From the NCBI GenBank assembly GCA_025435555.1, contig JAIWWG010000044.1, forward strand, positions 214,935 to 278,934: DNA of 64,000 nucleotides, read 5' to 3'. This DNA comes from Chytriomyces cf. hyalinus JEL632 (lineage: Eukaryota > Chytridiomycota > Chytridiomycetes > Chytridiales > Chytriomycetaceae). The notes under the pieces were generated by a model that saw only the letters and a list, made by a program, of their open reading frames with translations, had not been told where the DNA came from and ran no database searches. Position numbers and translations under genes: made by a program. Below, piece by piece: positions 54,481 to 64,000 of this stretch. Numbering within the stretch: position 1 is the stretch's first letter; each line of letters opens with the position of its first letter.

Positions 54481-55005
54481 GTGGATTGGGCATTTCACGG
54501 ATTGGTTATGACCGCATGTGTATGTGTACACGAGGATATACTTCAGTTTTTCCTGCGTCAGTATCGGCACGTCTTCAATGATGTCGTTGTTGAGGACATC
54601 TATAGACTTCAAGACGCTGTTTCATGTGACGCACTGTTTGCCGCCGGGTTTCCTCCTTCCGACTCAAGCCTCATTCAACTGGTTCATTCGAATACGGCGA
54701 TATGGAACCGATACATCAATCCGGATCGGTTGATCAAAAACATAGCTCTCGTTACCATCCATGATAACTACGTCAATAAGGTACATGACTGTACGACCTG
54801 GACACAATCTTCATGGACTGTCTGTGCGAGTCGCGTCTTGCGGGGATAGAGTTCTTCATCATCCATCTGGACTACGAGCTGCCACCCTTCCACCTCATCG
54901 AAGACATCCTTCGATTGTGTACGCAGGATGTGCTGGACTTTCTGGTGTTGCATGTGCCGTCATCCGAGCTGATTGACTTGGTTCATCTGTTGGACTTTCT
55001 CTGAC
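54481..55005 (+). pseudogene. unrecognised protein, probably frameshifted
   Basis: The frame 54481-54849 (DILQFFLRQYRHVFNDVVVE, SNTAIWNRYINPDRL, LVTIHDNYVNK) loses coding character near 54790. A second frame at 54813-55005 continues similarly (ESRLAGIEFFIIHLDYELPP, DVLDFLVLHVPSSELID). Together they suggest one helical protein of about 170 residues with a frameshift, or an unmodelled intron. No family is recognised. Confidence 0.35.
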
Positions 55006-55140
55006 TTTTTTATTTGTTAAATAAATATATAGTTTTTATTTTCATCCACACAAGGGTGAGCACTCGGTGAAAAAAGAAGCAAGCAAAAATGAAATCAGGA
55101 AGTTGTGAGCTGGATAAACATGAACTTGTTTTAGTCGCAA

Positions 55141-56008
55141 TCAGTAGCTGTTCCAGTATGGCATATCAAATGCCTTGCGCGCCAGCGTGGTCTGACCACC
55201 GAAATTCTCGAAGGTGAGGCTGTCACTGGTGTACATGTCCCTGATGCCTGCAACGTCATCTGGTGACAGCACCGTCATCAATGCGTCATCCTCTAACTGC
55301 CCTGCCAGCTGGGAGTTCATAATCGAGTGCGTGCAGTATCTATAACTGTAATTGCGCCAGTAGGTGCTGTCTCTGTTTGCGTCACAGTGCCACAAACCAA
55401 GCACATGCCCCAGCTCGTGAAGCAGAATAGTGGATGCTTTTCCACGTCCCAACCGTTGGAAACGGTCCATGGAAATGGTTATTGTGTTCTTGTATGAATT
55501 ATCCCCTGGCATGAAAGCACTCGCAAATGCATCTGGAACGGAAGGCTGGTGTGACCCGAGACAGTTCAAAACAAAGTGGTGATCGCCTCCGGTTGCCCTC
55601 ATGAAGTTCACACCAGTTGCTGCAGTCCAAAGCCTCGTTGCATCGTACATTGCGGCAGCAAGCAGTACAGGTACGCGGCTTGGGGGCTCACCGCAGCCCA
55701 TGAGGTCCCACGCCCACACGCAATTGTTGGTCCACGTGTAACATTCACTTGGACCGCGACCAGGTACAACTGTTTCCCCTCGTCGTGTCAGACTCTTCGC
55801 TGGCCATCCTTTCGCTGTAACTGCATTCATACTCTGTAGTGCCATCGAAGGGACCGGTATACTCTTCGGAGCCACCAGGGCCATACACGGCGTCGGCGGC
55901 AGCGTCCAACTTGGCCTTATACGCAAGGTATTCTTCCTTTGAAACGAATTCGGGAAGTTGGGCCATAACGAGCGAAAACAGATGTAGGAAAATCCAGAAC
56001 TTGAGCAT
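55141..56008 (-). CDS. secreted metzincin-type zinc metalloprotease
   Basis: ATG 56008 begins a clear signal peptide (LKFWIFLHLFSLVMAQ) and a short propeptide-like region. The catalytic part has LLAAAMYDATRLWTAATGVNF, then HELGHVLGLWHCD (HExxHxxGLxH/D zinc site) and SIMNSQLAG (Met-turn), like matrixin/astacin-type enzymes. It should act outside the cell on protein substrates. The coding frame changes near 55820 between the signal-peptide part and the catalytic part. Either a short intron that I could not place in phase, or a frameshift, lies there. Everything else looks functional. Confidence 0.65.
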
Positions 56009-56779
56009 GGGGGCGACTCGTATCGGAGGGCGGCGGCAGTTTTGCGATGATTTTAGATACTGGTGGCTGTTGACTGTTGAGTGGGAAATGATTTGAGTGA
56101 TCAAATTGTCCTCGGAGTACAGGATTGATTAAATTGCCAAGAACTCGAGCGATAATTGTTGAAACACCAGAATGGTGTTGACAAGCAAGATCGATCCTTT
56201 TTCGGGAATAGAAGACAACAACAACTGCATCTCTAAAAAACCTACCCGTGCCACAGTCCATAGCACCACCACGACCAGGCAACGTAGTGTGCTTCTGCAT
56301 TCTTCAACAGATTAAGACTGAAAACAAGGGTTAATAGGAAAAACAAGGGTTAGTAAAAGTCTGTTGTTGTGATTGATTGATACAGCAGTGGCGGCGAAAC
56401 GCACATGTGCTGATGTTGGGAACGGGCGTAGATGCAGTGCCGGTGACAGGGCAAGTGACCGTGCGAACGGACGGAGAACGCTCATTTTTAGATTTGCGCT
56501 GCTTTTTGACTCACACGTCGATGCGAAAAGGGTCACTAACGAACACTCTCTCAAGACGCTCCCTCTCTCGACACTCCATCAGAAAGCATTAATGCACAAC
56601 TCACGTAATAACAAAAGTCTGCAACTTTATCACAACGGACACAGGAAATAAAAGAACTGCCTCTTCAGCAACAATCTTTGTCACCAACGGTAAAAAGGAA
56701 AACAAAACAAGAAAAACACACCAGAAGTTCAAGAAAATAATATTAATAGGAATTTCAAAAATGTAAAAAAAAGACCCCT
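56009..56779. other. intergenic, no gene seen
   Basis: Short frames without motifs. A/T-rich toward 56.7 kb, next to the 3' end of the glycine dehydrogenase pseudogene. Confidence 0.5.
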
Positions 56780-57094
56780 TCATTCTTCATAGTCTTCAAT
56801 AGGTGGGCAACTGCAAATCAGATTTCGGTCTCCGTACGTGTCATCCACACGTGACACTGTTGGCCAGAACTTTCTCTTTCGCAGAACGGCCATGGGGTAC
56901 GCAGCTTCTTGACGGGTGTACGGTCATTCCCAAGTGTCCTGAGTCAGCACATCGATTGGGTGTGGTGCGCGTTTCAGAACGTTGCCTTCTTTGGGCTGCT
57001 TGCCTTCCTCAATGGCTCGGATTTCGGCGCGGATTTTAAGCATGGCATCGCAGAAACGGTCAAGCTCGGCTTTTCTTTCGGATTCGGTGGGTTC
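56780..57094 (-). pseudogene. glycine dehydrogenase (P-protein) C-terminal fragment
   Basis: The minus strand reads [36 protein letters not shown], then TGA (56924-56926), then [37 protein letters not shown] and a stop at 56780. This is the very conserved C-terminus of the mitochondrial glycine cleavage P-protein. The TGA sits where family members have Arg or a similar residue (W-D/E-R-P-Y), a simple CGA to TGA change. The upstream side is cut at 57095 by a solo LTR; about 80-90 codons that should precede EPTESE are missing. Confidence 0.88.
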
Positions 57095-57095
57095 T

Positions 57096-57555
57096 TGTAG
57101 AAATATAGACGCTGGTACACGACTATATAGCGATCGTCTTAGAAGTTCTTAAAGCTCGTATCGATAGTAACTACTCTTTTAATAGATCAACTAAAGACTC
57201 CACTATTAGCACAATAAACTAAGAAAGAATGTCATAGCATGCAAACCTAAAGATATACGCAGTCGGTAAGAACAATACTGCAACAGAGCACAAAATAGTA
57301 GACGATAAGATTCTGCTCTCAAGGGAGAGACAGATATAAGTAAGAAACACTAAGAACAATGGTCAAACGACCCATTGTGTGAATCAAAAAAAACAGAACA
57401 AAGAGGTAGCTTGTAAAACAACTATCGAATAAAATGATTGGATGAAAAGACAGAGACTGAAAAACATCCAGAAGAAAGATGAGTGATCGTAAAGAAATAA
57501 TTAAGATTGGCAATGTGTAAATAAAGAATTACGCGTCCTACGACTGAATTCAACA
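57096..57555 (-). repeat. solo LTR of copia-A inside the glycine dehydrogenase pseudogene
   Basis: 460 bp, reverse orientation, 5' boundary TGTAGAAATATAG and 3' boundary GAATTCAACA. It is more diverged from the 31.8/36.4 kb LTRs than those are from each other (substitutions plus small indels), so it is older. No target-site duplication is visible (GTTCT versus CACCT), and host coding sequence is lost at the insertion point. Confidence 0.9.
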
Positions 57556-57718
57556 CACCTTTCTCAAGCCGTCGTCTCCCATCATCTTGAGGTATGCCCA
57601 GGAAATGGGCAAAATGCTGGCAGATCCCCATGGAGCAGCGGAAACGGGTCCAATGCCGTCAGGTCCGCTTGTTGGGACAACAGGATGGTTTGGCAGGAAC
57701 TTGGCAAGGTGCGTTTTA
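57556..57718 (-). pseudogene. glycine dehydrogenase (P-protein) internal fragment
   Basis: After a TTTTTTTCAG splice acceptor the minus strand reads [14 protein letters not shown], then [20 protein letters not shown] and [10 protein letters not shown], the pyridoxal-phosphate domain segment of the P-protein. It is immediately followed by the solo LTR. The preserved acceptor shows that this was an intron-containing genomic gene, not a retrocopy. Nothing further upstream remains. Confidence 0.85.
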
Positions 57719-57852
57719 CTGAAAAAAACTGGAACTTCTTGTTCTTCCTTTTTTTTGAATTTTTTTTTTTGGCAAAATTCAAAGCGTATAAAGCCAGCGT
57801 GTGTTCGCGTCCGTCGTCCACAGACACAAGAACCAATAATCAACACACAACC

Positions 57853-58285
57853 ATGGAATCAGTCAGTGCTGCCGTCGCCAAACGTGCCCCAAAATCACCG
57901 CCGCGTCTATTTCACCGATGTCGGTGGAGGTCTCTTTCTGAACATGTCATGGTGGAAACACGTCGGCTTCATTCAGGCGGTGATCGGAAAAAGTGGCAGT
58001 GTCAAAATATCATTGGGGTTCACGCACACGACCCACGTTGTCCATTTCAAAGTGGACAGCGCTGCCGTTGCCACAAGGCTGGTGGCTCGTATCAAGAAGC
58101 TACACAAGAAGCACCTTGATACGGACTTAATTCCAATCCAGACCTCTGAAAAAGTTCCCAGTGTCCCTGGGATTCCAGCCTTCACAGGAGCTGGTCTTAA
58201 GGACTTTGTGAGCGAACCGCAACAACAAGCTCAAGAATCTGATTCAGACAGCGACTCGGATTCCACTGTGACGCTCGACTTTTAG
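57853..58285 (+). pseudogene. protein A, unknown, probably frameshifted
   Basis: ATG 57853 opens [13 protein letters not shown] in one frame. A neighbouring frame then carries VYFTDVGGGLFLNMSWWKHV, VKISLGFTHTTHVVHFKV, ARIKKLHKKHLD and an acidic tail (SDSDSDSDSTVTLDF) to the stop at 58285. A one-base shift near 57895 is needed. TATAAA lies about 65 bp upstream of the ATG. I do not recognise the family. It converges with protein B (4 bp between stops), and the same convergent end pair occurs at 48.84 kb, which ties both to one duplicated unit. Confidence 0.45.
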
Positions 58286-58288
58286 TTT

Positions 58289-58574
58289 TTACATTCGAAG
58301 CGGAATTCTTGTTCTTATTTCAAAAATGTACATGACTTGTTGGAGTGGGTTGACAGGTCCAGTTGGGGGTTTGGACCCAAAATAAACCTGTGATCCATCT
58401 GGATGTTTTAATGAAATGGAGACTCTATCCAGTTTATCGCGTGGCAGTCGGAATTGAATGGGCAAATCGTCAATGTTGGACTTGTCCAGGTTCAGGTAAC
58501 TGGCATTTGGTGTTGGAATCCCCGGCTGTGCTACTGTGGCAGATTTCTTTAGACGTTTCTGGAACAAGTCATTG
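58289..58574 (-). pseudogene. protein B, C-terminal part, cut by copia-B
   Basis: The minus frame FQKRLKKSATVAQPGIP, then PNASYLNLDKSNIDDLP and IFEIRTRIPLRM, ends at 58289. It is a duplicate of 48626-48841. The frame is open up to about 58574, where LTR-like sequence of copia-B seems to begin. Family unknown; short beta strands and the C-terminal position of hydrophobic strands could suit a virion protein. Confidence 0.45.
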
Positions 58575-61500
58575 TTTTACCTTTTTGCTGTGCCACAATG
58601 ATTTCACTTCTACGCGTATAAAAGGAGGCGTTTATTCGATAATAAAAACGACTCTTTCCACACAGATCTCAATACGTTATCAGCACCATTGCTATAATTA
58701 AAAAACCGACATCTTACCATGAGCAAACATGAGACTCTACTCTACAACGGTGAAAACTATCAGGAATGGGAATTTGCCATGCGCCACCATCTTAACGCCA
58801 AGAAACTTGGAAGCACGCTAAAGACGGCCAAACCAGAAGAGTCCAAAGCTAAAAGAATGGTTAGCTATGGACGAGCAAGCCATGGGCAAGATAGTGGAGA
58901 GAGTCCTACCTAAGTTCTATGAGCACCTTAGGGAAGCCACTACTGCAAAAGAAATGATGGCTGCGGTCAAGAATATCACAGCATCAGATGAAACGAACCT
59001 GCTATTCCGAACCCAGACAATGTTCAGAGGTCTAAAAATGAAAGAAGGTGGTGATGTAATCAACCACTTAGCAAAGTTGGAAGAGTACCAACGAGTACTT
59101 GGAACACAACTTGTCAGTGACCCAGACATGATCAACCAGGTCATGAGGAGCTTACCTAAGTCATGGGAGAATGTCCTCCCAGCAATCAGAGCACAGACTA
59201 GCCTGATGACTAGTTACAAGGATTTTAAAGGAAAAATTGTCTCAGAGTACGAGTACATGCGAGCCGAAAGCAAGGAAATTGGATCCAGCAGAGGCATAGC
59301 CATGCAGGCAAAACAGAGCAACACGAAATTTAAAGGTGAATGCAACAATTGCGGCAAGCCAGGGCACAAGAAAGCACAGTGTTGGGCCAAGGGCGGCGAC
59401 AAAGAAGGTCAAGGACCAAGACAGATCAAAAGCAAAGATGATGAGAAGAAAGCTCATCAAGCAAATCAATCAAGAAACTTCGTGCTTACCGCAACAAAGA
59501 TAAAGTCAGGAGATGGTGACTGGATTCTGGACTCCGGAGCCAGTAACCACATGACAGGTGACAAAGAAATTATCAAGGACTTGACAAGCCAGGACAACCT
59601 TGGCAAAGTAACGGCAGCAAGTGGTGACCAGTTCCAGATCAAGGGGATTGGATCGGTTAAATTGAAGGGTGAGAACGGCACAGTGACAATAACCGGAGTT
59701 CTTTACGTACCAGGTTTCTCTGTGAACCTCCTGTCAATCTCAGCACTAAGTATGAAAGGCGCAACTATAAATTTCGACGAAATGGGTGCATCAGTTTCGA
59801 TAAACAACATGATCATCCTACGTGCCAATGATATTCGCGAAGGACTGTACACACTGCCAGAAAACAAAGTTGGATTAACAACAAAGATCATGAGAGAAAC
59901 TACCATGAGGGAAGCTCACCGATTTATGGGGCACTTGAACGCGAGGGACCTAAAGAAACTGCCAGATCAGGTCGACGGCATTATCATCAAGGACGAGGAC
60001 CTCGGAGACTGCAGCGTGTGCATGGAAACAAAAGCTACAAGAAGTGTTGGAAAAGAGAAATCAGCACGAGTGGAAACACCAGGCGAAGAGCTAAATCTGG
60101 ATCTCACCTTTATAAATGGCACACTGGTGCTAATGATTTCAGACACTGGAAGTGGATGCACATTCGCGAAAATATTGAGCAGGAAGAGCGACGCATTTCA
60201 AGGAATTCTCGACATCATCAAGTCAATCGAAACCCAATACAATCATAAAGTGAAAGTGATCGTTTCTGACGGGGGAGGCGAGTTTGTAAACAGTAAATTC
60301 TCGAGATGGTGTGAATCAAATGGCATCAGGCACCACGTCTCCACGCCATACACACCAGAGCAGAACGGAATTGCTGAAAGGAAGAATCGTACTGTAGTAG
60401 AAATGTGCAGAGCATTGTTAGCAGACGCAAAAATGGACAAGGAGAAGTACTGGATATACGCACTGGAGATGGCAGTCTACATCAGGAACCGATGTCCCAC
60501 GAGAGCAACTACCAAAAACAAAACACCGTACGAAGTATTAACGGGAAAAAGACCGAACTTGAAGTACATGCGTCGATTTGGTGAACTATGTGTAGCATAC
60601 ATCGACAGACACAAGCGTGGAAAGCTGGACAACAAGGGTATTCAATGTAGAATTCTGGGAATCAAAGAAAAGGGATACTCACTGTTGGAAGTCGACAGCG
60701 GAAGGATCTTCGAATCAGTTCACGTTAAATTTCCCACGCAGGCGACAGTGGAAGACATTGGAGCGTCAGAAGAGGAACCACCTGAATTACTGTCAGACTC
60801 AGAGGATGAAACAGAAGAACCAAGTAGACCCAGTCCACCCAGAACCGCAGCAACCACAGAGCCAACACGCGAAAGACGGGAAGAATTTCTAACACCAGAA
60901 CCAGAAGAACAAGACCCAGAGGAGGAGGCTGAGACACGAAGCCCATCACCAATCTGTATCTTACAACAATTGTCCCAGACACAATCACAGCCAAGAATGG
61001 CAGTGTCAGAACGAACGATACGAGTGCTAGAACCAAGAAACAAGATTGCTGCAAAAGATATCAATTCATCAGTTGATCAATCAAACATCATTGAAGGAAA
61101 ACTATGATGAAACATTTGCGCCAGTTGTTCGATCTACGACAATCAAAGTGTTGATAAGCGTTTCGTTAGCAAAGAAGTACCGAATCACTCAAATGGACGT
61201 CGTAACAGCTTACCTTAATTCAAAAATGGATTACAACGTGGTGATTCGAATCCCAGATGGTTACGAGCTTTTAGACCCCCAGATCGACCGAAAACGACAC
61301 GCATTAAGACTTTTGAAGGGGTTGTATGGAACCAAACAAGGCGGCTACCTGTGGAACGAGGAATTTAAAGGAACATTAGTTAGTATTGGATTCAAGCAAG
61401 CAGTATCCGACCCTGGACTATTCAGGATCCAACGTAACGGGAGTGAATTGCTAATCACCTTGTATGTGGATGACATCTTGATCGCGACGGACAATGAAGA

Positions 61501-61731
61501 CCTGCGAAAGTGGGTAGAGAACCAGTTAGTGAAGAAATACAAAGTCAAGATGATGGGGGAGATACATACGTTACTCGGATCAGTCATCAAATACGACTTG
61601 AAAGGCGGACGAGCGAGCTTCCAGCAGTCAAATTACTTGGAATCGATTGGACAGCGGTACCAACTGGAACACACGAAGTACACGACACCGTTGGAGGCTG
61701 GAATCAAATTGCCAGATGAAGAAGCAGAATC
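58575..61731 (+). mobile_element. decayed Ty1/copia element (copia-B), truncated by copia-A
   Basis: A presumptive 5' LTR remnant (about 58575-58671; TATAAAAGG at 58617) is followed by the CGTTATCAGCACCA site and gag-pol. Its 3' part, including RNase H and the right LTR, is absent because copia-A starts at 61732. Pol is related to copia-A in order of domains but is a distinct family. Confidence 0.8.
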
Positions 61732-61743
61732 TGTAGAAATATA
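58719..61743 (+). pseudogene. copia-B gag-pol, frameshifted and internally deleted
   Basis: ATG 58719 opens gag; one extra A near 58855 shifts the frame to the main open frame (to 61107). Visible: zinc knuckle CNNCGKPGHKKAQC (about 59340), protease DSGAS (59530), integrase HHCC (H..H, CSVC) and D,D,E residues (LDLTFING, VSDGGGEF, EQNGIAERKNR). Between 61080 and 61100 the first part of RT is deleted, and the frame changes to KENYDETFAPVVRS with YVDDILIA (about 61465). The end at 61731-61743 is in copia-A sequence. At least two lesions and a truncation make it inactive. Confidence 0.9.
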
Positions 61744-62189
61744 GGCACTGGAACACGACTATATAGCGATCTTCGTGAAGTTCTTAAAGCTTGTATCGAT
61801 AGTTACTACTCTTTAATATATCAACTAAGGAATCATACAACTATTAGCGTAAGAAAGAAGAAGTATCATAACTGGCTAACCTAAGGATATACGCAGTCGA
61901 TAAGAACAATACTGCAACAGAGAGCAAATAGTAGAAGATAAAGATCTGTTCTCAAGGGAGAAGCAGATGTCAAATACGAAACACTAAGAACAATGGTCAA
62001 GTGACCCATTGTGTGAATCAAAAAAAACAGAACAAAGAGGTAGCTTGTAAAACAACTATCGAATAAAATGATTGGATGAAAAGACAGAGACTGAAAAACA
62101 TCCAGAAGAAAGATGAGTGATTGTAAAGATATAATTAAGATTGGCAATGTGTAAATAAAGAATTACGCGTCCTATGACTGAATTCAACA
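61732..62189 (-). repeat. LTR of copia-A copy 2 (3' LTR of the antisense element)
   Basis: 458 bp, reverse complement of the 31.8 kb LTR with few differences. It directly follows the broken copia-B coding sequence. Confidence 0.95.
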
Positions 62190-62208
62190 CTCCTCCACAC
62201 ATGTACAA

Positions 62209-64000
62209 TCATGTATGGCTTACCAAACCAATTCCATCCACTCCCTTCTTGAACAAAATCTTGCCAAGACTCTTTGTGAACATGTCAGCCTTCATTTCAG
62301 TAGTGCTGATGTGTTCCACGTTGAGCTCTTGCTTGTTGATGTACTCACGAATAAACTCAATTTTCACCGCCATGTGCTTAGTCCTGTCCAGCATCCTTTC
62401 GCTGTTCAGAATCTTGATCAAGGCCATATTGTCATTGAAAATCTTCATCCTCTTGGTTACAATTCCCAGAGACTTGAGTAAATCGCGTTCCCAGATCATA
62501 TGAGTGAGGCACATATAGACGCTCTCCAATTCGGCAGCCGTCGTTGAACCTACAACTCCTCCAGATCGTTTACTTTTCCAGTGCATAATGTTTGAGTCCA
62601 AGAACGTGATGTAGCCGTATGTGAAACGACAGTCAATCGTGTCTGTTAACCATTCAGCATCCGCGTAGCCGACATGGTGGAACTCCTTGCACCGTGTGAA
62701 CACTAGACAGAGGTCCAGTGATTGTTTAACGTACCGTAAAACATCGGTAGCATGCTTCCAGTGAACATCACTTGGCTTATTATTGAATCTACTCAGACTA
62801 CCAACAGCAAAGGCTAGGTCTGGTCTTGTCCATTGAGTAGGGTACAAAAGACATCCAATGAGACTCCTGTAAGGTTGTGTTGTGGTGTTGTCGTCATCTG
62901 AGGGTGCTACTGGACTTCCTACCATTGGAGTTTCCCTTATTGTAGCTTCTGTCATGCCAAAGTGAGTTAACATCTCCCTGAGAGATGGCTTCTGTGATAG
63001 ATAGATACGAGACTTGTCCCTCATGACTTGCATACCGACAAAACGTTCCACTACACCTAAATCCTTGATTTCGAACTTGGCAGATAACTCCTTAACGAAC
63101 TTGGCCCAGAGAGACTTGTTGCTCCTGGCAATACCACACAGAAAATCGTCCACGATTAAGATTAACATGATGAAATCCTTGTCCGTGAGTTTCCCACGTG
63201 TGAAAATACATGGGTCGAAGACACTTGGCTTGAAACCGAGATCTTTCAATGAACTGCTAAACGTCTTGTTCCACGCTCTAGCAGCTTGCTTTGTACCGTA
63301 CAATGCCCGTAGAAGCTTTAGAACGGTTGGTACATCTTTACCAAAAGGGTACTCTTCAAATCCAGGAGGTTGCCTCATGTACACTTCGTCATCCAGCTTG
63401 GCTTGAACGAAAGCATTACGTACGTCAGCTTGATACATCTCCAGATCGTGATCACAGCACATGATCATAAACATCCTGATTGAATACGGCCTGGCTACCG
63501 GTGCAAACGTGTCAAAGTACTCGACACCCTCGATCATTGTAAAACCTTGAGCTACCAATCGAGACTTGAATTTACCAGGATTACCTTGAGAATCCTTTTT
63601 CTGTACATCAACAAACCTACACCCAATGACGTGCATATCTTTAGATTTCGGTACATGTTCCCAAACTCCAAAATTCTTGAGTTGGTTAATTTCAACAGTA
63701 CGAGCTTCCACAATGCGTGGATCCTTGTCATTGATACCGTTGGATAGAAAAGCATAATGAACTGAGTTTCTTGATGAAGCCCAAATTTGACGTGGTACAG
63801 GAATACGTGATGATCGACGAGGCGGTGCTACTTCCTCCAGTTCACTGAATTCAGATTCAACACTTTCGACATCATCCTGATCAACAACCTCCTCCTGATC
63901 ATGAGAATCCTCAATATCGTCGTCATAAAATTCGACATTTTGAGGTGCGACCTGATCACTTATAGGATCAGTGATGTTGATTTCCACAAATTGACGTGGT
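62209..64000 (-). CDS. copia-A copy 2 gag-pol, partial (RT-RNase H)
   Basis: 592 codons in frame from 63987 to the stop at 62209, with LIVDDF, GYADAEW and TTAAELE intact and few substitutions against copy 1 (for example MVGSP for MVGTP). At the window edge (63985-64000) two single-base deletions relative to copy 1 (CCAACG to CCACG, CAAATTT to CAATTT) would shift the frame. If real, this copy is defective. Confidence 0.85.
   Translation of the reverse strand, partial: PRQFVEINITDPISDQVAPQNVEFYDDDIEDSHDQEEVVDQDDVESVESEFSELEEVAPPRRSSRIPVPRQIWASSRNSVHYAFLSNGINDKDPRIVEARTVEINQLKNFGVWEHVPKSKDMHVIGCRFVDVQKKDSQGNPGKFKSRLVAQGFTMIEGVEYFDTFAPVARPYSIRMFMIMCCDHDLEMYQADVRNAFVQAKLDDEVYMRQPPGFEEYPFGKDVPTVLKLLRALYGTKQAARAWNKTFSSSLKDLGFKPSVFDPCIFTRGKLTDKDFIMLILIVDDFLCGIARSNKSLWAKFVKELSAKFEIKDLGVVERFVGMQVMRDKSRIYLSQKPSLREMLTHFGMTEATIRETPMVGSPVAPSDDDNTTTQPYRSLIGCLLYPTQWTRPDLAFAVGSLSRFNNKPSDVHWKHATDVLRYVKQSLDLCLVFTRCKEFHHVGYADAEWLTDTIDCRFTYGYITFLDSNIMHWKSKRSGGVVGSTTAAELESVYMCLTHMIWERDLLKSLGIVTKRMKIFNDNMALIKILNSERMLDRTKHMAVKIEFIREYINKQELNVEHISTTEMKADMFTKSLGKILFKKGVDGIGLVSHT

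Larger units (their letters stand above)
61732..64000 (-). mobile_element. copia-A copy 2, antisense, incomplete at window edge
   Basis: The LTR at 61732-62189, then the 3' half of gag-pol on the minus strand, nearly identical to copy 1. Inserted into copia-B. The rest lies beyond the window. Confidence 0.95.

Noticed and set aside
28101-56926. Stop codon reassignment, because several genes have in-frame stops (TGA 29634, TAG 39451, TAG 53107, TGA 56924)
   Set aside because: Both TAG and TGA are involved, only in transposon, viral or pseudogene sequence, and the phase-verified host genes (SSL1, chitin synthase, zinc-cluster factors) need no reassignment and use TGA, TAA or TAG as stops.
57587-57850. 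Open plus-strand frame upstream of protein A as its N-terminus
   Set aside because: This part is the antisense of the glycine dehydrogenase fragment and an A/T-rich intron remnant.

Overview
The window looks like nuclear DNA of an early-diverging, probably zoosporic (chytrid-type) fungus. It has intron-rich genes with short spliceosomal introns (about 55-90 nt, GT-AG, one GC-AG with a TACTAAC branch site), Zn(II)2Cys6 transcription factors, a class IV type chitin synthase, CFEM-like wall proteins and TFIIH SSL1. The fungal assignment is firm. The chytrid assignment is an inference from the mobile-element and virus content.

Layout. 1-9 kb: sparse and degenerate. It holds a multi-exon unknown gene with a PD-(D/E)XK-like core, a fragment of a repetitive family, a 4 x 122 bp tandem repeat and a GIY-YIG (T5orf172-type) gene. 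9.0-27.9 kb: a gene-dense host block with every gene on the minus strand. It contains four tandem six-cysteine CFEM-like genes, SSL1, four tandem zinc-cluster transcription factors (two of them with TWO complete Zn2Cys6 clusters each), a chitin synthase with a last exon adding about 776 residues, and one unknown gene. Many of these models close exactly in splice phase. 28.0-30.45 kb: a TA-flanked DD34E (Tc1-like) DNA transposon with two convergent genes. 31.8-36.8 kb: an intact Ty1/copia element (copia-A) with almost identical 458 bp LTRs. 36.8-42.5 kb: low-complexity DNA, a tRNA-like sequence and a decayed poly(A)-tailed LINE.

42.5-58.6 kb is a graveyard with rearranged, inverted duplicates and genes of viral (NCLDV / polinton-like) character. 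These are a repetitive fibre-like protein, a Rossmann methyltransferase, a RING-like fragment, a Cet1-like RNA triphosphatase, an HExxH metallopeptidase, and an adenain/Ulp1-type protease that stops exactly at its catalytic Cys. Almost all are broken; the methyltransferase is open. A secreted metzincin and a glycine dehydrogenase (P-protein) pseudogene split by a solo copia-A LTR lie among them. 58.6-64 kb: a broken second copia family (copia-B), interrupted by an antisense copy of copia-A that runs off the window.

How it fits together: the minus-strand block is conventional host chromosome (transcription, wall synthesis, surface proteins). From 28 kb onward the DNA is dominated by successive insertions: viral DNA, then LINE/copia-B, then copia-A, which is the youngest judging by its LTR identity. 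The GIY-YIG locus at 8 kb shares short homologous blocks with the edge of the viral region at 47.3 kb, so it may have the same origin.
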